NCBI GenBank assembly: GCA_021779275.1 | Contig: JAJYAX010000012.1 | Coordinates: forward strand, 1 to 12,358 | Source of the DNA: Deltaproteobacteria bacterium | GTDB taxonomy: Bacteria; Desulfobacterota; Desulfobulbia; Desulfobulbales; Desulfocapsaceae | Length of the DNA: 12,358 nucleotides | Direction: 5' to 3' | In this document: positions 6,158-12,358 of the stretch, one piece after another | Numbering within the stretch: position 1 is the stretch's first letter | Layout of the letters: each line of letters opens with the position of its first letter | The notes under the pieces: model-generated | The model's input: the letters and a program-made list of their open reading frames with translations, nothing else | Told to the model about the DNA's origin: nothing | Database searches by the model: none | Position numbers and translations under genes: made by a program

Positions 6158-7377
6158 CGGCCCTTCTCTTTGTGTTCCAGAAGGCATTCCATGAGCTGCT
6201 CACTGTCGGAGAAAAAACCAACCCCCGGCAGCCTGGAAATATCCTCCGAGAAGGGCTGTCCGGAGCCAGGCAAGATCTCCCGGGAGTCATAGACGCAGAC
6301 CGGCACCGGATCGGAGGTATGGGTGCGCAGTGCAATTGGGGTGAAGTGATCCATGGTCACCGCCACCCGGAAGTCCTCCCCCCGGTCCCTGAGTCCCTGG
6401 ATGATCGGGGCCACGATCCTGTCGTCAAACTCCTCGATGGCCTGGATCTTTTTATCAAGAAGCCCTTGGTGTCCGGTCTCGTCGGGGGCCTCCACATGAA
6501 CAAAGACGAAGTCCTGAGTGCGCAGAGCGTCAAGGGCTGCCTCGGTCTTGCCCTGGTAGTTGGTGTCCAGATAGCCGGTGGCGCCGGGGACATCGACGAC
6601 CGTAAGCCCTGCATTGACCCCGAGCCCCTTCAGCAGGTCCACGGCCGAGATCATGCTGCCGCTGATACCGAAACGCTGCCCCAGGGTCGGCATGGAGGGT
6701 GGTCGGCCTTCCCCCCAGAGCCAGATGCAGTTGGCCGGATTCTTCCCCTCCCTGCTGCGTTGGACGTTGACCGGGTGATCGGCAAGGACCTCTCGGGATT
6801 TGGCCAGAAGAGATGCCCAGCCCGGGTCGGTGAGATATCGGTTCCAGATCTCGGTCACGTCCCGGCCGGTATGGTCATGGGGCGGGGCGGTCTCCATCTC
6901 GGGATAGGGGCCTTTGACGATCAGGATGTGCCGGTAGCTGACCCCGGGTTTGAAATGAAAGACATCGGTGGCGCAGTCCGCCTCCAGGGCCGCGATCAGC
7001 GCGTGGGATTCCCGGTTGCTGATATGCCCGGCCGAAAAGTCGATCATCCGGACATGTCCGGGCACGGAAAAGTCCAGGGTGACCATATTGCAGCGGAAGG
7101 CCGTCTCGTCGCTTTTGAGCGCGATGCCCATGGCCGCAGCCTCCAGCGGCGCCCGGCCGGTATAGTACTGTTGCGGCCGGTAGCCCAGCAGGGAGAGGTT
7201 GGCCACGTCGCTGCCCGGCGGATAGCCCGTAGGGACCGTCCGGTTTTGATAGACCTGCCCCTTGCGGCAGAGTTCGTCCATGGCCGGTGTCACGGCCGCC
7301 TGGAGGGGGGTCCGGTTGCCGATTTCGGCTATCGGCAGATCGCCCATGCCGTCGCCGACGAGTATCAGATATTTCAT
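6154..7377 (-). CDS. Proposed homoserine kinase, phosphoglycerate-mutase-like (ApgM/ThrB2 type)
   Basis: The 407-residue protein belongs to the archaeal-type, cofactor-independent phosphoglycerate mutase family of the alkaline phosphatase superfamily. Metal-binding DGMGD lies at residues 9-13. Ser56 of GSDVANLSLLGY aligns with the phosphorylated serine of the mutases. HVEAPDETGHQG and DHFTPIALRTHTSDPVP are C-terminal metal-ligand segments. A subgroup of this family, found beside homoserine dehydrogenase or threonine synthase in bacteria lacking the GHMP-type ThrB, is annotated as proposed homoserine kinase. Direct adjacency to hom here favours that role: phosphorylation of homoserine to O-phosphohomoserine before threonine synthase. 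Glycolytic phosphoglycerate mutase activity is the alternative. The ATG at 7375-7377 follows hom by 42 bases with GGAG upstream, and the stop overlaps the thioesterase start by ATGA. Co-transcription of the three genes is therefore likely. Confidence 0.85.
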   Translation of the reverse strand: MKYLILVGDGMGDLPIAEIGNRTPLQAAVTPAMDELCRKGQVYQNRTVPTGYPPGSDVANLSLLGYRPQQYYTGRAPLEAAAMGIALKSDETAFRCNMVTLDFSVPGHVRMIDFSAGHISNRESHALIAALEADCATDVFHFKPGVSYRHILIVKGPYPEMETAPPHDHTGRDVTEIWNRYLTDPGWASLLAKSREVLADHPVNVQRSREGKNPANCIWLWGEGRPPSMPTLGQRFGISGSMISAVDLLKGLGVNAGLTVVDVPGATGYLDTNYQGKTEAALDALRTQDFVFVHVEAPDETGHQGLLDKKIQAIEEFDDRIVAPIIQGLRDRGEDFRVAVTMDHFTPIALRTHTSDPVPVCVYDSREILPGSGQPFSEDISRLPGVGFFSDSEQLMECLLEHKEKGR

Positions 7378-7419
7378 ACTGGATCGATCTCCGTTGTCAG
7401 GTGCAGCGAACTGTAGAGA

Positions 7420-8733
7420 TTATTCATGATCATCGCTCAGGATGCGGATCTTCATGGTCGGCGCCGTGCAGATATCCAGTCCGTCGATCTCGGCGAGGGC
7501 TCGGACCACATCCGCTTCGAGTGCCTGATGACTCATCAGGACGATATGCACCGGCTCGTCGGCGTGGCGGCTCTTCTGGATCACCGACTTGATCGAGATA
7601 TTGCACTGTCCGAAGATGCCGGAGATCTTGGAGAGGACCCCGGGCTTATCCAGGGCGGTGACCCGGAAATAGTAGGGGCAGGTCAGCGCGCTCATGGGGG
7701 TGATGGTGGGCTCGCCGATGAATTCGGGCAGAAAGGACAGCGCCGGCACCCGGTTGATGGAGCCCGAGAGGATATTGCGGCCGATATCGACCACGTCGGC
7801 CGCAACAGCGCTGCCGGTGGCCATCATGCCCGCTCCCTGGCCGTAGAGGAGGATGTCGCCCACCGTATCGCCGGTGAACTCAATGGCGTTGAAGGCCCCG
7901 TTGATGTTGGCGAGCATATGGTCCTCGGGGACCATGGTCGGATGGACGCGGGCCTCGACGTGGCTGCCGTGATTCCGGCTGATGGCCAGCAGTTTGATCC
8001 GGTAGCCGAATTCCCGGGCAAAGTCAATATCAATGGGTTCGATGGTGCTGATACCCTCGGTGGTGATGTCGCCCACACCTACATGGAGGCCGTAGGCTAG
8101 GGACATCAGGATGGCCAGCTTGTGGGCCGTGTCGATCCCTTCGATATCATAGGTCGGATCGGCCTCGGCAAATCCCCTGGCCTGGGCGTCCTTGAGCACC
8201 TTGGCAAAGGGGGCACCGTGATCGGTCATCTGGGTCAGGATGAAGTTGGCCGTCCCGTTCAGGATGCCGCTGATAGCCTCGATGCGATTGGCGACAAGCC
8301 CCTCCTTCAGGGCTTTTATCACCGGGATGCCGCCGCCGACACTGGCCTCGAAGCCGATTTCCACCTTGTTTTTGACGGCCGCGGCGAAGATCTCCCGGCC
8401 GTGGTTGGCCAACAGCGCCTTATTGGCGGAGACCACATGTTTGCCGGACTCGATGGCGGCCAGGATGAAGGATTTGGCCGGTTCGATCCCGCCGATCAGC
8501 TCGACTACGATATCGATGTCCGGATCAGTGAGGACATCCCGGGCATCCCGGGAGAAGAGCACAGAACTGAATTCCTCGGGAAGACTCGTAATGGCGGTAT
8601 CGGCTATCCGTGTCAGTAGCACGGCGGCACCGACCCGTTGCCTGAGACGGTCCCTCTGCTGCAGAAGTGTTGTGGCCAGTCCTTTGCCGACGGTGCCAAA
8701 GCCGATGAGGCCGACATGTATTTCTTTCATCAT
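7420..8733 (-). CDS. hom: Homoserine dehydrogenase with C-terminal ACT domain
   Basis: The enzyme reduces aspartate-4-semialdehyde to homoserine with NAD(P)H, the branch point to threonine and methionine. The 437-residue sequence has, in order, a Rossmann nucleotide-binding loop GLIGFGTVGKG (residues 8-18), the catalytic core with SANKALLA and GILNGTANFILTQM (substrate-binding motif of the family), a DPTYDIEGIDTAHKLAIL segment with the catalytic acidic and lysine residues, and GAGMMATGSAVAADVVDI. An ACT domain follows near residues 355-430 (FRVTALDKPGVLSKISGIFG), which normally mediates feedback inhibition by threonine. The length is typical of monofunctional bacterial enzymes. Two adjacent ATGs (8733 and 8730) can start it; the ribosome site is weak (CGGAA). 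It lies upstream of the proposed homoserine kinase gene and 22 bases after a small hypothetical gene. Confidence 0.96.
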   Translation of the reverse strand: MMKEIHVGLIGFGTVGKGLATTLLQQRDRLRQRVGAAVLLTRIADTAITSLPEEFSSVLFSRDARDVLTDPDIDIVVELIGGIEPAKSFILAAIESGKHVVSANKALLANHGREIFAAAVKNKVEIGFEASVGGGIPVIKALKEGLVANRIEAISGILNGTANFILTQMTDHGAPFAKVLKDAQARGFAEADPTYDIEGIDTAHKLAILMSLAYGLHVGVGDITTEGISTIEPIDIDFAREFGYRIKLLAISRNHGSHVEARVHPTMVPEDHMLANINGAFNAIEFTGDTVGDILLYGQGAGMMATGSAVAADVVDIGRNILSGSINRVPALSFLPEFIGEPTITPMSALTCPYYFRVTALDKPGVLSKISGIFGQCNISIKSVIQKSRHADEPVHIVLMSHQALEADVVRALAEIDGLDICTAPTMKIRILSDDHE

Positions 8734-8755
8734 ATTCCGTAGAGGTGGTAGAAGG

Positions 8756-9169
8756 TTATCTGAAACGGTCCGGAACGAAACGGACGAATTCGAGCAGGCT
8801 TGCCATTTGCGGAAAAATACCTGTTTTCCACCTGAAAGTCAAAAATTTACTCCTTGAGAAGAGTTTTCCGCCGGTCTTTGCGAAGAATTCCTCTTCAAGG
8901 AGGGTATCCTGTCTGTTGAGGTCGGGGAGGATATTTTTTCTGGCCTCGCGGGGTGTTTTAGTATATAGTGCCACCTTGCCAGGCATGGATTTCCACCACG
9001 CGAGCCAGTGGGCGCGGAGAGCCCGGTCTCCTGCCTTTATCGTTTCTCTCTGGTTAGTTATATCCCAGGTAGGAGGAATTTCGGGGGCTTGGGCGGGGCC
9101 TGTTTTCGGCGCCGGCTGGACTGCCGGAACGAAGGTTGAGGTTGCTGTCGACGATGAGTGATCATTCAT
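8756..9169 (-). CDS. Small hypothetical protein upstream of hom
   Basis: This is a 137-residue open frame on the same strand as hom, ending 22 bases before it. I do not recognise it. The first 35 residues are low-complexity, rich in Ser, Thr, Pro and Ala, and probably disordered. The remainder is basic and aromatic (for example LRAHWLAWWKSMPGKV), with no membrane segment or cysteine motif. No clear Shine-Dalgarno precedes the ATG at 9167-9169. A plus-strand frame covers almost the same bases; I prefer the minus strand because of the operon position and more protein-like composition. It may be a real small gene or an untranslated leader region. Confidence 0.45.
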   Translation of the reverse strand: MNDHSSSTATSTFVPAVQPAPKTGPAQAPEIPPTWDITNQRETIKAGDRALRAHWLAWWKSMPGKVALYTKTPREARKNILPDLNRQDTLLEEEFFAKTGGKLFSRSKFLTFRWKTGIFPQMASLLEFVRFVPDRFR

Positions 9170-9308
9170 TCATGGCTGCACTGCCGATAGGTACAGTCCG
9201 AGGTTTTCGAAGGGTTTTTTCAGAGAGCTGAAGAGTTAGGAGCTTATCTGCGGATAAGGTCTACGTTGGCTGTTGATACATTTCATCATCTAATTAAGGA
9301 GAGGAGTT

Positions 9309-9989
9309 ATGGGCAAGAATATTCTGGTGTTTGGACCGAACGGAAGCGGCAAGGGTACTCAGGGAGCTATCGTACAGAAAAAATTTAATATTCCTCATAT
9401 TGAGTCCGGCGCCATCTTCAGAGAGCATATCGGTGGCGGCACCGAGCTTGGCAAGAAGGCCAAGGCCTATATTGATCGCGGAGATCTGGTTCCCGACGAT
9501 ATCACCATCCCGATGATGATCGCCCGTCTGCAGAAAGACGACTGTAAAGACGGCTGGATCCTGGATGGTTTCCCCCGTTCCAAGGAACAGGCCATTACCC
9601 TTGCCAAAAATCTGAAAGAGGCCGGACTGGCCCTTGATTATGTGATCGAGATCGTTCTCGACCGCCAGATCGCCAAGGAGCGAATCATGGGCCGCAGGCT
9701 CTGTGTGAATGATAACAACCATCCCAACCATATCGCTTTTGAGGCCATCAAGCCTGTCATGAAGGATGGCAAACTCGTCTGCCGTGTCTGCGGCGGGGAA
9801 CTGAAGGTCCGCGCCGACGATCAGGACGAGGACGCGATCGGTAAACGGCATGGAATTTATTACGATACCAAGACCGGGACTATGGCCGCAGTCAATTACT
9901 TCAAAGAGGCCGGCGGTCCGAAGGTCATCTCGGTGGATGGTTCCGTCTCCATCGGTCAGGTCACTGAACTGATCATGAAAGAGCTGTAG
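9309..9989 (+). CDS. adk: Adenylate kinase
   Basis: The enzyme catalyses ATP + AMP to 2 ADP in the cytoplasm. The 226-residue sequence shows the P-loop GPNGSGKGT (residues 9-17), the AMP-binding segments ESGAIFRE and LDGFPRSKEQA (the DGFPR motif), and a long LID region with a metal-type arrangement: Cys132, followed by His138 and His141, and Cys158-x2-Cys161. Zinc-binding LID domains normally use four Cys, or three Cys plus Asp/His, so a C/H/C/C site is plausible here. The LID insertion is longer than in Escherichia coli Adk (214 residues). A strong ribosome site AAGGAGAGGAG ends just before the ATG. It is transcribed away from the hom operon and ends in a strong terminator, so it is monocistronic, unlike the secY-adk arrangement common elsewhere. 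Confidence 0.95.
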   Translation: MGKNILVFGPNGSGKGTQGAIVQKKFNIPHIESGAIFREHIGGGTELGKKAKAYIDRGDLVPDDITIPMMIARLQKDDCKDGWILDGFPRSKEQAITLAKNLKEAGLALDYVIEIVLDRQIAKERIMGRRLCVNDNNHPNHIAFEAIKPVMKDGKLVCRVCGGELKVRADDQDEDAIGKRHGIYYDTKTGTMAAVNYFKEAGGPKVISVDGSVSIGQVTELIMKEL

Positions 9990-10039
9990 GAAGTGGTCGA
10001 TAAGATTTAATTTCCCTTTGATTCCAGGGGAATATATTG

Positions 10040-10080
10040 AAAGGCATGCCGTGCTGAGCGGGCATGCCTTTTTGCCTTTT
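10040..10080 (+). terminator. Rho-independent terminator of adk
   Basis: AAAGGCATGCC (10040-10050) pairs with GGCATGCCTTT (10061-10071) around a 10-base loop and continues into TTTTTGCCTTTT. It begins 50 bases after the adk stop. It separates adk from the downstream tetrapyrrole gene. Confidence 0.9.
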
Positions 10081-10236
10081 CAGACGGCAGAGTTCACACC
10101 CCTTGAACGAAGCGTCCTGCTCGTGCGTGCTTGTTTGCTTGATGAATGGAAGGAGAATTGGTAGTATTGTTTTCTTTTGAGCGCATCGTGTTATTCATTT
10201 ACGGTTCCTGAGTGAGCCTGCTTCCCCCCTGTGATT

Positions 10237-11790
10237 ATGGAAGAACAGAAAAAGAAAAAGAGACCCGGAAAGGTCTATCTGGTCGGTGCCGGTCCGGGAG
10301 ATCCCGGCCTCATTACCGTTCGTGGCAGATATCTTCTGGAGCGGGCGGAGGTGGTTGTCTATGATTACCTGGCCAGCCCGAAGCTGTTGCAGCATGTCCC
10401 GCCCGCTGCCGAGTTGATCTACGCCGGGAAAAAGGGAGGGGACAAACATACCCATACCCAGGAAGAGATCAACCAGATGCTCATTGATCATGCCTCCGCC
10501 GGTAAAAACGTGATACGCCTCAAGGGCGGTGATCCTTTTATCTTCGGGAGGGGTGGTGAGGAGGTAGAGCAGTTGGCCGCAGCCGGAATTCCCTTCGAGG
10601 TGGTCCCCGGGGTCACATCGGCCACTGCCGCGGCGACCTATGCGGGCATCCCGATAACCCATCGTGATTATACGGCCTCGGTTGCCTTTCTGACCGGGCA
10701 TGAGGATCCGACCAAGACCAATTCGAATATTGACTGGGAAAAGATCGCGACCGGGGTCGGGACCATCGTCGTCTACATGGGGATCAAGAACCTGCCGATC
10801 ATCGTTGACAAACTGATCAGATACGGCCGGGATCCGAAGACGCCCGTGGCCGTTGTGCGCTGGGCCTCCACGCCTGAACAGCAGTCCGTAGTCGGGACCC
10901 TGGAAACCATCACCGAGGTGGTGAAGGAGGCTGGCATCAGGCCGCCGTCCCTGATTATTGTCGGCGAGGTGGTCAAACTGCGCGAGACCATTGACTGGTT
11001 TGAGCATCGCCCTCTTTTCGGCAAGCGGATCGTGGTCACCCGAACCAGAGAGCAGGCCAGCGAGCTCACCGCCGGGCTGGAGGAAGCGGGAGCAAACTGC
11101 CTGGAATATTCCACCATCAACATAGAACCGGCGGATTCCTATGAGATACTTGACGGCGAACTGGAACGGCTGAAGGAATATCACTGGATCCTGTTCTCGT
11201 CCCTAAACGGTATCGCCTATTTTTTCAAGCGTCTCTTTGCCAAGGGGATGGATGCCAGGGATCTGAAGGGGCCTGAGATCGCGGTGGTCGGGAAGAGCAC
11301 AGCCGACAGCCTGCTTAAATACGGGATCAACGCCGATCTCATCCCCCCGACCTTCACCAGCGAAGGTCTGGCCGAAAGCCTGCTCGACCAGGGGGTCGAG
11401 GGGCGGAATATCCTTATCCCCAGGGCCCAGAAGGGCCGGGAGGTCCTGCCGGAGACCCTGCGGGGTGCGGGCGCCCAGGTGACGGTGGCGCCGGTATACA
11501 AGAATGTGCCGCCGCAGGGCCGAAAGGATGCCTTGCGGGATGAGCTTGAGGCGGGCCGGGTGGCCATGGTGACATTTACCAGCTCGTCCACGGTCAGAAA
11601 CTTTCTGACCATGGTTGATGCCGCCGACCAGGAGGAGTTGAAGAAGCTCTTCCTGGGGGTGAAGATTGCCGCCATCGGTCCGATTACGGCAAAGACGGTC
11701 ACGGATAACGGTTTGACGGTGGACGTGCAGCCTGCGGTGCACACGATACCGGAGATGATCCAGGCCATCATCGAGTTTTATCAACAATAG
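10237..11790 (+). CDS. Fused uroporphyrinogen-III C-methyltransferase / uroporphyrinogen-III synthase (CobA-HemD)
   Basis: The N-terminal half (about residues 12-255) is an SAM-dependent uroporphyrinogen-III methyltransferase: [38 protein letters not shown] and [23 protein letters not shown]. It makes precorrin-2, the entry to siroheme, cobalamin and the alternative heme route. The C-terminal half (about 262-510, beginning [16 protein letters not shown]) is uroporphyrinogen-III synthase (HemD), which cyclises hydroxymethylbilane. The fusion thus couples two consecutive steps. It is common in Firmicutes and in sulfate-reducing deltaproteobacteria (family knowledge). I place the start at ATG 10237 (517 residues); GTG at 10231 is in frame and adds two residues. 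No convincing Shine-Dalgarno is visible for either. The 150 bases before it, after the adk terminator, show no riboswitch I can recognise. Confidence 0.94.
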   Translation: MEEQKKKKRPGKVYLVGAGPGDPGLITVRGRYLLERAEVVVYDYLASPKLLQHVPPAAELIYAGKKGGDKHTHTQEEINQMLIDHASAGKNVIRLKGGDPFIFGRGGEEVEQLAAAGIPFEVVPGVTSATAAATYAGIPITHRDYTASVAFLTGHEDPTKTNSNIDWEKIATGVGTIVVYMGIKNLPIIVDKLIRYGRDPKTPVAVVRWASTPEQQSVVGTLETITEVVKEAGIRPPSLIIVGEVVKLRETIDWFEHRPLFGKRIVVTRTREQASELTAGLEEAGANCLEYSTINIEPADSYEILDGELERLKEYHWILFSSLNGIAYFFKRLFAKGMDARDLKGPEIAVVGKSTADSLLKYGINADLIPPTFTSEGLAESLLDQGVEGRNILIPRAQKGREVLPETLRGAGAQVTVAPVYKNVPPQGRKDALRDELEAGRVAMVTFTSSSTVRNFLTMVDAADQEELKKLFLGVKIAAIGPITAKTVTDNGLTVDVQPAVHTIPEMIQAIIEFYQQ

Positions 11791-11909
11791 CCCGCAGCTG
11801 TAAGCCTTCGGCTCAGGTCGGATACGAGGTCTGGCGCCTGGAAACACCGTCCCGCTTGTTTCTGAACTCCGGCCTCATCACGGCAGGCGCTCTGGGGAAT
11901 TGGCCCGTA

Positions 11910-12356
11910 ATGGAATTTTCTGATCTGCGGTATGGAGATGTCACTACGGTCCCGGGTTTTGACGGGCCGTGCCTGCTGCTGCGGGAAGGGCAGGGGCAAA
12001 CCGGCCTTCGTCCGGTCTCTTCAGAAAGACGGGCCGCAGAGGAGGAGAAAAAGGCCGTTGTCTGCAGGAACTGCGGGCAGGTGATAGCCTCCGCCGCCTC
12101 GGTGTCTTCCCCTGACGGCTCCAGGACTCACACCTTTTTTAATCCCGCCGGGATCGTCTTCGAGATTATCTGCTTCTCCATGGCGCCGGGTTGTCTGGTG
12201 CAGGGCCCGTCCAGCACTGAATTCTGCTGGTTCGCAGGCTTTACCTGGCACCTGGCCTTCTGCGGCAACTGTCTGACCCATCTGGGATGGTTCTATGAGT
12301 CCCGCGACTCGTCTTTTTTCGGTCTTATCCTGAAAAAGCTGGCCGGTGATATCTGA
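11910..12356 (+). CDS. CULT-domain protein (bacterial cereblon-like, thalidomide-binding fold)
   Basis: The 148-residue protein has a CULT domain from about residue 50 to the end. Zinc-binding CRNCG (C52, C55) pairs with CGNC (C118, C121). The aromatic cage tryptophans are W107, W113 and W127 (CWFAGF, FTWHLA, LGWFYE). Their spacing of 6 and 14 residues, and the 5 residues from the second Trp to the third Cys, are those of human cereblon W380, W386, W400 and C391 and of the Magnetospirillum protein MsCI4. FNP and PGCLVQGPSSTE also match the family. The cage binds cyclic imides such as glutarimides in known members; the bacterial role is unknown. The LON and DDB1-binding parts of eukaryotic cereblon are absent. 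The first 50 residues are unfamiliar. I prefer the ATG at 11910 with GGGGA upstream; an in-frame TTG at 11856 would add 18 residues. It follows the CobA-HemD gene by about 120 bases on the same strand. The TGA at 12354-12356 is complete. Confidence 0.88.
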   Translation: MEFSDLRYGDVTTVPGFDGPCLLLREGQGQTGLRPVSSERRAAEEEKKAVVCRNCGQVIASAASVSSPDGSRTHTFFNPAGIVFEIICFSMAPGCLVQGPSSTEFCWFAGFTWHLAFCGNCLTHLGWFYESRDSSFFGLILKKLAGDI

Positions 12357-12358
12357 TT

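Noticed and set aside
6172..7416. A 414-codon plus-strand open frame opposite the homoserine kinase gene
   Set aside because: It is antisense to a clear enzyme gene, lacks family motifs and has the His/Asp/Gly/Arg-rich composition typical of shadow frames in GC-rich DNA.
7426..8100. Plus-strand open frames opposite hom
   Set aside because: The minus strand encodes an unmistakable homoserine dehydrogenase; the opposite frames show no recognisable protein.
8745..9161. Plus-strand 138-codon frame overlapping the hom leader
   Set aside because: It starts inside the hom leader and ends before adk without operon logic; the minus-strand frame is the better, still weak, candidate.
9243..9258. Small hairpin CTTATC-TGCG-GATAAG upstream of adk
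   Set aside because: Six base pairs without a T tract or conserved context; likely incidental.
10150..10211. Short leader peptide (TTG at 10167, 14 codons) behind AAGGAG upstream of CobA-HemD
   Set aside because: Start codon and spacing are poor, and there is no accompanying attenuator structure.
10081..10236. Cobalamin riboswitch before the CobA-HemD gene
   Set aside because: I looked for the B12-box core and its flanking stems and did not find them.
10195..11184. A 329-codon minus-strand open frame opposite CobA-HemD
   Set aside because: Shadow of the conserved methyltransferase domain; composition and motifs do not look like a protein.

Overview
The window looks like a bacterial chromosome segment from the Deltaproteobacteria/Desulfobacterota (inference). 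The support is the gene set: a homoserine dehydrogenase next to a phosphoglycerate-mutase-like proposed homoserine kinase, a CobA-HemD fusion, a stand-alone adenylate kinase with a cysteine-bearing LID, and a cereblon-like CULT protein. Two compositional zones are visible. Positions 1 to about 4230 are clearly AT-rich. From the fic gene (4248) onward the sequence is GC-richer and mostly housekeeping.

AT-rich left part (1-3984): the tail of an unidentified gene, a 478-residue protein I do not recognise, an AsnB-type asparagine synthetase homologue, and a zinc-dependent cytidine/adenosine-deaminase-fold protein. All lie on the + strand with gaps of a few bases or short overlaps, so they look like one operon. 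The AsnB homologue is interrupted by a foreign stretch of 104 bp flanked by a direct ATAAAA repeat. Removing that stretch in silico restores the reading frame and the family sequence exactly. Part of the insert resembles the sequence around the start of the 478-residue gene, which suggests a small dispersed repeat or a local duplication.

Middle (3985-5572): a possible terminator, an AT-rich set of inverted repeats that could be an operator, a class II Fic protein (likely AMP transferase) with a C-terminal winged helix, and a bidirectional-looking hairpin. Then comes an initiator tRNA-fMet on the minus strand with its own sigma70-type promoter. The 3' end of the tRNA faces the AT-rich block, the orientation expected if that block arrived by integration at the tRNA. 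No second att copy is in the window.

Right part (5723-12356): a minus-strand operon reading hypothetical protein - hom - proposed homoserine kinase (ThrB2/ApgM-like) - YbgC-type thioesterase, that is, two steps of the threonine branch. Divergent from it are adk with a strong terminator, then a fused uroporphyrinogen-III methyltransferase/synthase (siroheme, alternative heme and cobalamin branch). At the right edge is a small CULT-domain protein that keeps the tri-tryptophan cage and zinc cysteines of cereblon.

The most promising points for follow-up are the uncharacterised helical protein/AsnB/deaminase cassette with its precise insertion scar, and the bacterial CULT protein.
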